64,000 nt of DNA from Megalonaias nervosa (lineage: Eukaryota > Mollusca > Bivalvia > Unionida > Unionidae), in contig JAECUM010000851.1 of assembly GCA_016617855.1 (NCBI GenBank), forward strand, positions 1 through 64,000, written 5' to 3'. This document shows, one piece after another, positions 1 through 9,485 of the stretch. The position numbers and the translations under genes are program-made. The first letter of the stretch is position 1. Each line of letters starts with the position of its first letter. The notes below the pieces were generated by a model that saw only the letters and a program-made list of their open reading frames with translations, searched no databases and was not told where the DNA came from.

Positions 1-726
1 CGATTTTTGCATGCCATAGTTTGTCGATTTGAGTAAACACTATGTGAAAACGATTGGTTATTGCCAAAGTCATTTCCTGACCCACATGAAACTGCGATTG
101 TTAGATGATGAAACAACCACGTGTTCTTCGTGTGTGTGCATGAAATGACGTTTTGGTTTGGGTTTTAAACACTTAGGTCCCTGTGAAATAGTCAGAGTCA
201 TTCTTATACCTTGAGAAGAAGGTATTATTTTTCTTGTGCTGGAAAAGAGTTTATTTTTCTTTATATCTGTAGAGCTCGAGATGTCTTGTTATAGATGACA
301 GCTGTAGGAGTTCATCTACTTTTTAAATAATAATTTATTTTTCCCTGGAGAACTACACAAGTGGTTTAGGACAAAGACATTCAGTGAAATTCATTCTAAA
401 TTGGAATAGTACAGTACAAATTGTGTTTCAACGTGAAATACTGGACATTTGTGTAAAAACTTCACCTGACGTCATCATCCTCCATCTTGGAACGTCATCA
501 AGATTCAAACCTGGATTCAGTTAAAATTATTTAGTGATAGGACTTGTATTTTTTCAGTACTAGGATAAATGTTTGGATTTTCTTCACAAACCGTAAGTAG
601 TCCTATTTCATATTTACACCTTTTCACAGTGTTTTCTAGGGAAATAAATTATATTTGTTAAAATTTACAAAGCTTCTTGTCTTCACTCTTTTCTTTTGTT
701 ACTTTTGAACGAGCCGATACGTAACA
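1..726 (+). repeat. 5' LTR (truncated by window start)
   Basis: Matches 5861-6580 almost base for base and ends in GATACGTAACA, the same end as the 3' LTR. By eye there are roughly two dozen substitutions plus a few short indels over about 720 bp, so the two LTRs have diverged by a few percent. A possible poly(A) signal AATAAA is at 643-648. Directly after the LTR I do not see an obvious TGG-starting primer binding site; the nearest such string begins near 737. Confidence 0.93.
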
Positions 727-886
727 AAAAGAAAATTGGGAAGCTCGTCCTTGGGATATTTGAATTTGGCTAAAATATTTCAGAAAATTGTTTTTTGAAA
801 TTTAAATTCCCCTAGTTTTTAAATCTCAAGTTCTATTTCATATTTTACTTGAAATCTTTAGTGAAAACAACAGGCTTTCATTCACA

Positions 887-2779
887 GTGTCATCAAAAGT
901 GGAAATATTTCTTTCTAATTCAACTCAAGAACAGTTGGATAGTCTGAAGAAGGATGAGTTGCTTGAACTTGCCAGAAAGTACGAACTTTCTGAAGCAAAA
1001 GCTTCCTGGACAAAACAAGAAATTAAAAATATTTTGATCCAATGTTTGGTAGGGAAGAATATTTTTGACAAAAGTGTTTTGGCATCAGTCAGTAAGTCTA
1101 TGACAGACTCTGACATTAAGGTAATGGAGCTAAAAATGAAATACAAGATGGAAATAGAGTTGAGGAAGCTCGAGTTTCAGAAAGATAAAGAAAAAGAACA
1201 AATGCAAATGGAATTACAAAAAGAACAAATGAAATTACAGTTTGAAGAGAAGGAGAAAGAGAGACAGGAAAGAGAGAAAGATAACAATTACAATTTGAAG
1301 AGAAGGAGAAAGAGAGGCAGGTGGAGTTACAGAAAGAAAAAATGCAATTGGAGTTAGAAAAAGAACAAATGCAATTAGAAGAAAGAGAGAGAGAGAGAGA
1401 GGTGCAAACACAAATTAAAATGAAAGAATTTGGCAAGTGAAAAGCACGATTCCACTTCGCATACAAATTCAAAGTTTCACATTGTAGGAAATATTAAGTT
1501 AGTGCCCCCTTTTAGCGAAAGGGAAGTAGACAAATATTTTATTCATTTTGAAAGAGTTGCTGAAAATTTGAAATGGCCAAGGGAGTATTGGACTCAATTA
1601 TTGCAAAGTGTACTTTATGGCAAGGCCCAAGATGTCTATATATTCCTGTCAGTACATCAAAGTTCTGACTATAATTTGGTTAAGGAATGCATTTTGAAGG
1701 GTTACAAGTTAGTCCCTGAGGCTTATCAGCAAAAATTCAGAAACTATAAAAAAGAAACTAGACACACTTATGTTGAATTTGCTAGAGAAAAAGAACAGTT
1801 GTTCAAGAGATGGTGCTTAGCTGAGAAAATTGAACATGATTATGAAAGACTCAAACAACTGGTATTATTTGAAGAGTTCAAGGACTGTGTTTCTAGTGAT
1901 GCCAAAACTTATCTTGAAGATTATGAGGTCAAAACCTTGGAAAATGCTGCTCTTGCTGCTGATAAGTATTCCTTAACTCATAAAGTTCCGGGGGTAAGCA
2001 AATCTTTCACTCAGCAATCTACTGATAGAAAGGTGTTTCAGCCAAATATGACTCCTCCTAAAACTCAATTTGGCACAACTTTTAAAAATCAAGCTTTTGA
2101 CAGACATGATTCAAAATCCTTGTCTATTCCTACGTGTACCAATTGCAAGAAAAAAGGACACGTCATTTCTGATTGCTTCAAATTGAAATATAGGCATCAG
2201 AATCAAGATAGACCTATCCCAAATGCTCTTATTTCTAAGAGGTCAAGGTCACGGTCATGTATTGAAAACAATACATTTGTTGGGTGTGAAAAACCTCAGT
2301 CTGATTGTATTATGGAGAATTTTGCACCATTCATGTCGAAGGGTTCTATATCACTCTTGGGTGATTTGGCCAATCCTATCCCTATTAAAATTTTAAGGGA
2401 TACAGGAGCTTCTCAGAGTCTTTTAGTTTCAGGTATTTTGCCTTCTTCTGAGAAGACCTGTTCTAATGAGAGTGTTCTCATTCAGGGAGTAGTGTGCGGC
2501 TTTCTTAATGTTCCTTTCCATTCTGTTAATTTGTCATCAGACTTAGTTTCAGGACCTGTGACAGTCGGTGTGGTGTCTACTTTACCTGTTGAGGGCATTC
2601 ATTTGTTGCTAGGCAATGACTTAGCTGGAGACAAGGTTGTGGTTAATCCACTTGTAACTGACAAGCCTTTGTTGGATCAGAAAGTTGATCCTATTCAAAA
2701 GGAAATCTCTGATTTATATCCAGCTTGTGCAGTTACCAGAGCTATTGCAAAGAAAGGTCTTGAGAATGATTTGGATTAG
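887..2779 (+). pseudogene. gag: gag with SCAN-like region, CCHC zinc knuckle and aspartic protease (broken)
   Basis: Encodes the structural polyprotein of the retrotransposon followed by its protease. The N-terminal part (887 to about 1285) starts in frame 2 with a GTG where an ATG is expected, and runs into a Glu/Lys/Gln-rich coiled coil. Near 1285 the coiled coil continues in frame 1 until a TGA at 1438, while frame 2 reopens by 1430, so two compensating indels lie in the GA-rich stretch. The frame-2 part then holds a helical region resembling SCAN/retroviral capsid (about 1640-1990, with a PEAYQQKFRNY-type segment), a CCHC knuckle CTNCKKKGHVISDC at 2135-2176, and a protease active site DTGAS at 2399-2413 followed by a typical GNDLAG segment. 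The frame stops at TAG 2777-2779 and then continues open into integrase, so the stop looks like a mutation. The SCAN similarity is by pattern only. Confidence 0.85.
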
Positions 2780-3783
2780 GAATGTGTTCCTTTAGCTGAC
2801 ACATGTATTGGTGAGGCTTTTGATGAGGTCACTTTCATTTCTAATTTGGATCAGTCAAAAGGTATTGATCATAGTGATCCTCTTTTGAATACTCATTCTC
2901 TTTTATCTCATCAGGGTGACAAATGACAATCACTTGTCGTCGAACAGGAGAAAGATCCTGATATCTCCTGTTTGTTTCAGAGGGCCATTAGTGAAACTGA
3001 AGCTACTGAAGTACCTGTCTGTTACTTCATTAAAAATGGAGTTCTTATGAGAAAATGGAGACCTCCCGAGGTACCCACTAGTGACGAGTGGTCAGTAAAA
3101 TATCAGATTGTGGTTCCGATACCTTACAGACAGGAAATACTTAGTTTGGCCCATGAAACTCCTCTGGCTGGTCATATAGGGATAAATAAAAATTATCACA
3201 AGATCTTGACTCACTTTTATTGGCCAAAAATCAAAAGTGATGTTTGTAAGTTCTGTAGGTCTTGTCATACTTGTGTCAAATGGTAGGAAAACCCAATCAA
3301 AAGATACCTAAGGCTCATCAACAACCTATTCCTGCATTTGACAAACCATCCAGTAGAATTATGGTAGATTGTGTTGGTCCCTTACCAAAGACCAAGTCAG
3401 GCAACCAATATTTGTTGACCATCATGTGTGCATCTACAAGATTCCCAGAGGCAATTCCTTTGAGGAATATTAAAACTAAAAACATAGTAAAAGCTTTGAT
3501 AAAGTTTTTTACTCAGTTTGGCCTTCCCAAATCTGTCCAATCGGATCAAGGGTCAAATTTCAAGTCTGGAATTTTCCAGCTATTTATGCTTGAATTTGGC
3601 ACTCAGCAATTCAAGTCAAAAGTGAAACTATGGTTTCACAAAACTTTACTTGAGAGAATTTTTGAGTCCTGTAATAGAGTTCATTCTCTCTTGCTCATTC
3701 TTCAAAATTTTCTTCAATTTAGATTTTATGGCTCTTACAAAGTAAAGAAGAAAATGAGTTATATTATAATATTAGTACTCTAG
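2780..3783 (+). pseudogene. int: integrase: HHCC zinc finger, DDE core and GPY/F remnant (broken)
   Basis: Lies between protease and reverse transcriptase. Frame 2 continues from gag-PR through a TGA at 2924-2926 (likely CGA to TGA) into an HHCC domain: two His in HETPLAGH near 3151-3176 and the Cys pair in CRSCHTC near 3255-3275. Frame 2 ends at TAG 3284-3286, and the core continues in frame 1: first Asp in MVDCVGPLP, second Asp in VQSDQGSNF. The expected third acidic residue is not recognisable; the region around FHKTL looks shortened by a deletion that removes the usual HP.SQG.LE block. A segment FYGSYKVKKK near 3722-3755 resembles the GPY/F module of Ty3/gypsy integrases, again after an apparent internal deletion. 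Assignment as integrase is firm; inactivity follows from the frameshift, stop and missing Glu. Confidence 0.88.
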
Positions 3784-5558
3784 TCTAAATAAATTAATGG
3801 AGTACTAGTATATTGAAAGAGATAGCCAAGTAAATTATGCAATTAATTTAGTTATACCTGTCCCACCAACTCAGGATTTGAGTGAAGGAATTCAGTCGGA
3901 TTCTACTGATCTTGGAACAACAAATCTTTGGAATTCGGAAATTATGGAAAATCTAGACCAGAAACTTTCTCATTTACAATACCAAGAAAAAGGTGAACTT
4001 AAACAATTATTGTCTGAATATCAGCACTTGTTTCCAGACGTACCTACAAGGACAAACAAAATTTTTCATGACGTTGAAATTGTAGATTCAAAACCCATGA
4101 AACAACACCCATACAGGATGAACCCTCTCAAACAGGAATACTTGAAAAAGGAGATTCAGTATTTACTGGAGAATGATTTTATAGAGCCCAGTAAGAGTGA
4201 TTGGAGTTCACCATGTATACTTGTTCCGAAACCGGATAAAACTTTCCAAATGTGTACTGATTATAGGAAGGTGAACAGTGTGACAAAAACAGATTTATTT
4301 CTATTACCAAGAATCAATGACTATCGACAAAATTGGAAATGCCAAATACGTCACCAAATTTGACCTTCTGAAAGGATTTTAGCAAATTACACTAACAAAA
4401 AAGGCAAAAGAAATTTCGGCCTTTGTGACTCCAGATGGACTCTACCAATATAAAGTAATGCCATTTGGGATGAAGGGTTCTCCAAGTACTTTTCAACACC
4501 TTATGAATATGATTACCTCTGGTCTAGACAATTGTGATATTTATATTGATGATGTCATCATCTACAACAACACCTGGAAAGAACATCTAGCCATGATTCG
4601 GAAATTCTTTGACAGACTCACTGATGCAAAATTGACTATTAATTTATCTAAAAGCAAGTTTTGCCGTGCTTGTGTTACTTTTCTAGTACATGTTGTGGGA
4701 CATGGTCAAGTTAAACCTATAGATGCTAAGGTCAAGGCTATCTCTGAATTTCCTGTGCCTGTCAGTAAAAAGCAGCTGATGCGATTTTTGGGTATGGCTG
4801 GATACTATCACAAATTTTGTTCTAGCTTCTCTAATATTGTTGAACCTCTGACAAATTTGTTGAGAAAGAAAAACAAGTTTCTTTGGACTGTGTTACTTTT
4901 CTAGGACATGTTGTGGGACATGGTCAAGTTAAACCTATAGATGCTAAGGTCAAGGCTATCTCTGAATTTCCTGTGCCTGTCAGTAAAAAGCAGCTGATGC
5001 GATTTTTGGGTATGGCTGGATACTATCACAAATTTTGTTCTAGCTTCTCTAATATTGTTGAACCTCTGACAAATTTGTTGAGAAAGAAAAACAAGTTTCT
5101 TTGGACTGAAAAATGTCAGGAGGCTTTTGATAGGTTAAAAGCCATACTTAAAAGTGCACCAGTTCTAACAGCTCCAGATTTCAGTCAACAATTCAAACTA
5201 TCTGTGGCTGCAAGTGATGTTGGGGTTGGAGCAGTATTGATTCAAGATGATAGAAATGGTGTAGAACATCCAGTGTGCTATTTCTCTAAGAAATAAGCAC
5301 CAAAGAAACTACTCAACAATCGAGAAGGAATGCTTGGCTTTAATGCTGGCATTACAGCATTTTGAAGTTTACATCAGCTCAGCTCCTTCTCCGGTTGTTG
5401 TGTTTAGTGATCTCAACCCCCTTACTTTCATCAACATGATGAAAAATAAAAATCAAAGACTATTAAGGTGGAGTTTATTTTTGCAAGAATACAATCTTGA
5501 CATCAGGCACATCAAAGGAAAAGACAATTTAATTGCAGATGCACTTTCCCATCTATAG
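3784..5558 (+). pseudogene. pol (RT-RH): reverse transcriptase - RNase H (broken), last domain of the element
   Basis: Copies RNA into cDNA in the intact element. An open frame from before 3878 leads into the RT fingers (SSPCILVPKPDKTFQMCTDY) and breaks at a frameshift near 4322. The palm motif KFDLLKGF is followed by a TAG at 4380-4382 where a Trp or Tyr codon is usual. The catalytic box is YIDD at 4542-4553. The connection domain is interrupted by a 218-bp tandem duplication (4671-5106) that shifts the frame. RNase H begins near 5150; its first catalytic Asp is replaced by Ala (VAASDVG where VDASDVG is usual; GCT for GAT). Another frameshift lies just after 5296, and the last frame (5300-5558) ends ADALSHL, the usual end of gypsy RNase H. 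Only 131 bp separate its stop from the polypurine tract, so no integrase follows. Confidence 0.93.
4671..5106 (+). repeat. 218-bp tandem duplication inside RT connection region
   Basis: Copy 1 is 4671-4888, copy 2 is 4889-5106. I see essentially one difference (TTCTAGTACATG versus TTCTAGGACATG). The length, 218, is not a multiple of 3, so the duplication shifts the frame. It is much less diverged than the LTR pair and so appears to be younger than the insertion, unless it is an assembly error. Confidence 0.95.
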
Positions 5559-5689
5559 AAATATTATTTTCATGTACACCTTTGTATAACTCACAAGAGT
5601 TCTTCTTATGTAAATTTTTACCTCGTGTATAGTTTACATCTGGTAAAAAAGAAAGCTTTATTACATAAATCTTTCTTCTTCTTTTTTAT

Positions 5690-5698
5690 GGGGGAAAG
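5690..5698 (+). promoter_or_regulatory. polypurine tract for plus-strand priming
   Basis: GGGGGAAAG sits immediately before the first TG of the 3' LTR, the position required for the plus-strand primer of LTR elements. Confidence 0.85.
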
Positions 5699-6580
5699 TG
5701 TTACAACCATGTAGTTTAATTACTTGTATGTTAATTTTAAATTCTTTTTTATTTTATTTTTGTATCATTACATTTTATTGTAATGGTTATTTTCACGGGA
5801 TCTGATGTTTTTGAAAGAGATATTATGTTTACATAAAACGTAGTATGACTCACATAAGCACGATTTTTGCATGCCATAGTTTGTCGATTTGAGTAAACAC
5901 TACGTGAAAACGATTGGTTATTGCCAAAGTCATTTCCTGACCCACGTGAAACTGCGATTGTTAGATGATGAAACAACCACGTGTTCTTCGTGTGTGTGCA
6001 TGAAATGACGTTTTGGTTCGGGTTTTAAACACTTAGGTCCCTGTGAAATAGTCAGAGTCATTCTTATACCTTGAGAAGAAGGTATTATTTTTCTTGTGCT
6101 GGAAAAGAGTTTATTTTTCTTTATCTGTAGAGCTCGAGATGTGTCTTGTTATAGATGACAACTGTAGGACATCTACTTTTTAAATAATAATTTGTTTTTC
6201 CCTGGAGAACTACACAATTGGTTTAGGATAAAGACATTCAGTGAAATTCATTCTAAATTGGAATAGTACAGTACAAATTGTGATTCAATGTGAAATACTG
6301 GACATTTGTGTAAAGACTTCACCTGACATCATCATCCTCCATCTTGGAATGTCATCAAGATTCGAACCTGGATTCAGTTAAAATTATTTAGTGATAGGAC
6401 TTGTATTTTTTCAGTTCTTGGATAAATGTTTGGATTTTCTTCACAAACTGTAAGTCCTATTTCATATTTTCACCTTTTCACCGTGTTTTCTAGGGAAATA
6501 AATTATTTTTATTAAAACTTACAAAGCTTGTTGCCTTCACTCTTTTCTTTTGTTACTTTTGAACGAGCCGATACGTAACA
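5699..6580 (+). repeat. 3' LTR, complete, 882 bp
   Basis: Begins TGTTACAACC and ends GATACGTAACA, giving a TGTTAC/GTAACA terminal inverted repeat. Positions 5861-6580 match the 5' LTR. AATAAA at 6497-6502 is a possible poly(A) signal. The target-site duplication cannot be verified because the left flank is outside the window; the 4 bases after the LTR are GGAA. Confidence 0.93.
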
Positions 6581-7486
6581 GGAACAAGTAAAAAATTATA
6601 CAGGATAAGTCCCTTTTCCAAAGTCACTTGCCCAGGACATGTGGCACAGCCCAGCATGTGTAGCACAAACTACAGTATGTTGCAAATAGCATTGCAGATT
6701 TTTCCTATATGTAACTCATTAAATTTTCAGGTCAGCATCATTAACTGTAACTAGAAGTACCTAATTCAGTTTAAATACTTCATATGCAATGAATTAGGTA
6801 CTTTTAGCTACATTTAATTATGCCTATCAGAAAATTTACTGTGTTACAGATGGGAAAAATCCACATTGCTATGTGGAACAAACTATAACAAGGTCCCACA
6901 AAACAGACGACAATATAATGAATATATATGTATTGTAAATTTGGACTTTGAATACAAGAGGGCATATCACATTTATGATGATTACACTGGAACTGAATTA
7001 AAAGATAGGACTAAAACATGAATATTACTTGACAAAACTTAATAATTGGTATTTATTTCTTAAAATTTTGCCACCAGTAGGCATTACTGGCATCTTTAAT
7101 GATCAGAATTTCATCAAACATTGTTCATGTGTGTAATTTACTCAGAATTTTTTTTTATAGAAATTTAATAAAATAATTGACTATATATTAAAAGTTTCAA
7201 ATTTTATAATGTTGATTGAAATTTCTGGCAACTAACCACCGCTTTCGACATTAAAATAAGCAATATATCAAAGTTTCATATCCCAGCTTTGATTGTGATT
7301 TTCTAAACACTCAACAAATAAGGGCCCAATTCTTTTGGTATCTTCTGTTTTAAAAAATGGGATCCAAACCTGATCCGTGCATAAATAGGTAGGTTTGTAA
7401 GTTATCCAGACACAAGTTATCGAATGAGAGATGTATCATCAGTTCATAAGAAGACCTGCAGATGCACATATTTCTGTTCATTTCAG
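6581..7486 (+). other. intron sequence of CEP120-like gene
   Basis: No coding signal seen. A 14-bp inverted repeat (AAGTACCTAATTCA at 6755-6768, complement at 6790-6803) forms a possible hairpin. The segment ends with TTTCATTTCAG, the acceptor of the next exon. Confidence 0.6.
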
Positions 7487-7609
7487 TTAAATGAGGCAGA
7501 GAAGAAGTACCACAAGTTAGAAAGGGATTTCATGGTGTTCAAAGAGGACAAGAATTCCAAGCCTGAAGTGAGACTACAATCTGAAATTAATCTCCTCACA
7601 CTGGAGAAG
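7487..7609 (+). CDS. CEP120: CEP120-like gene, third-last coding exon
   Basis: A 123-bp phase-0 exon (41 codons) between TTTCAG at 7481-7486 and the donor GTAGGA at 7610. It encodes a charged helix starting [15 protein letters not shown] and ending [15 protein letters not shown]. It joins in frame to the exon at 13962, where the reading continues [17 protein letters not shown]. From family knowledge this is the conserved C-terminal coiled coil of CEP120, a centriolar protein needed for centriole elongation and appendage assembly, acting at daughter centrioles. Only this 3' part of the gene lies in the window; upstream exons are to the left. Identity rests on recognition of the coiled-coil sequence, not on an alignment. 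Confidence 0.85.
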
Positions 7610-7999
7610 GTAGGAATTTCACTGTTGCCACAATATTCTGACTGCTACTTATCCAGCTCTGTAAAATCTGGATAGTAATCATGTGTGCTTATATTTTAAA
7701 TTCATGAAGGTCAAAGAAAACAAGGAAGAAAAGATGTACAAAAAGATAATGTAAATAGATAAATCAGTTATCATTCCTAACAAAAAACAAAATCACCATC
7801 AAAATTACCTGTTCAGTTGCTTGTCTTTCACACACACACACACGCACACATCAAAGCCTCCAAAATGACCATTTTGGAACACATATCCAGTTGACTGAAA
7901 CAAATGGTAGCTAACTTGGCATGTCTGACAGACATTTGACAGAACATGCTCATAATTATTCTGTGCAATTATTTTGTAATTATGCTTTCCTAATTATTT

Positions 8000-8770
8000 A
8001 GCTCAGCATATGTCTTGTTTGTCTCTATGCAACCATGAACAATTGCTTTTGAAACTTCTCAAAACCACTGGACCAGTTTTGGCATAGAGCATCCTGGCAT
8101 AAAGGACTATACAAATTATGCTGATCTGCTATCAGAAATGGCCACTGTTACCAAAAATAGAAAGCCACTGTTACTAAAATATAGCAAAATCTTTAAACAA
8201 CAGTTTCTTCAAATCTGTTGAATAAAATTTAACCAGAACTTGAAGGCAAGCATCCTGGCATGACAACCTTTTAAAGTTCATGCAAACGATGCCAATTCAG
8301 CATAAAATATGGCCACTGTTACTAAAAATAGCAAACTTTTAAATGACTTCTCTAAAACCATTAAACAGAATTTGACATAACCAAAGAGGGTTTTTAGATT
8401 TGTACAACTGATGCTGATTCGCTATACTTATGATGCCATTACTAGAGAAGAAAAAAAATCTTTAAATAACTTCTCCAAATATTCTAAACAGATTTTGATC
8501 ATATATGACAGAAATCATTCTGACATGAAGATCTTTTAGATTTGCACAGATGATATAAGTTCACCATGGCTACCATTGTTAAAAAAAGAAAAACCTTCAG
8601 AAAGCATCATCCCTGAAACGGTTGATTACAGTTTGAACAAACTTGACTATGACAGAAAGCATCTTGACATGAAGACCTTTCAGTTGTTACAGAAGATGTT
8701 GATCTGCCATCAAATAGGGCCACTGTTACTAATAGGAGAAAATGTCTAAGACCAACAACTTACAACAACA
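8000..8770. repeat. degenerate tandem array, unit roughly 170 bp
   Basis: The phrases 'gcatcctggcat', 'gatgctgatctgct' and 'tggccactgttactaaaaatag' recur in the same order about four or five times. Units are diverged with many indels. Confidence 0.7.
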
Positions 8771-8793
8771 AACTAAAGGACTGATATATACTG

Positions 8794-8796
<3 letters not shown>

Positions 8797-8858
<62 letters not shown>
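8797..8858. repeat. (AT)n microsatellite
   Basis: About 31 AT dinucleotides without interruption. Confidence 0.98.
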
Positions 8859-8861
<3 letters not shown>

Positions 8862-9405
8862 GGTTATGCAGATTTACATAAAAAAACATGGCAATAGGCT
8901 CATTGATTTCAAGATCAGTAGAAACTAGTATTCAGCATCAAGTTACGCCAAATAGTTGAAACATCAAAAGTTTCAAGATTTTATTCCTGTAGAAATATTA
9001 ATGTACAATTTTATAACATCAGTGCTTTTTGTGTATTTTGTTTGCCTTGTCTCTGTGTTGTACTTGCCTTTGAAAAAGACTTGTTTTGAGTCAAGAGTAT
9101 TTAGACTAGTTAGAATCTAGTTTTGCACTGCTCATTGAGAGAAAGAGAGGGAGAGAGATGCATTATTTAACCTTCTTGTCCACATGTGTTAGTAATCTTG
9201 ACCAACTACTACATCATCAGATACTTAAGAGTATGAGATTTGATTGGGAGTGGTTTTTAGATGTGCACAGCAGTTTCTATACACCTGCCATGACCCGAGT
9301 TTCTGCAGGTCAGATGTGGTTTAAATGGGGCCTCTCAGTCATGCCCTGATGCATACAGTTGTGGCCCCTGGGTCTCAACTTAAGAATCTGTTGAGCTCTA
9401 CACCT

Positions 9406-9412
<7 letters not shown>

Positions 9413-9482
<70 letters not shown>
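9413..9482. repeat. (AT)n microsatellite
   Basis: About 35 uninterrupted AT dinucleotides. Confidence 0.98.

Positions 9483-9485
<3 letters not shown>

Larger units (their letters stand above)
1..6580 (+). mobile_element. Gmr1-like Ty3/gypsy LTR retrotransposon, inactivated, 5' end cut by window edge
   Basis: Two long direct repeats flank gag and pol-like reading frames. The left copy (1-726) begins inside the LTR; position 1 matches position 5861 of the right copy, so about 162 bp of the 5' LTR lie outside the window. Domain order read from the translation is gag with CCHC knuckle, aspartic protease, integrase, reverse transcriptase, RNase H, then polypurine tract and LTR. Ordinary Ty3/gypsy elements have integrase last; integrase before RT is the Gmr1-type arrangement. 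The sequence of every domain is gypsy-like, not copia-like. The coding region has at least two in-frame stops before integrase, one in RT, several frameshifts and a 218-bp internal duplication, so this copy cannot encode a complete polyprotein. It sits in an intron of the CEP120-like gene in the same orientation. Confidence 0.9.

Noticed and set aside
2777..2779. TAG between gag-protease and integrase as a programmed readthrough codon
   Set aside because: A second in-frame stop follows at 2924, and protease is already before the TAG; decay is simpler.
1..6580. Endogenous retrovirus with an envelope gene
   Set aside because: No open region remains between RNase H and the polypurine tract, and none elsewhere shows an envelope-like signal peptide or membrane anchor.
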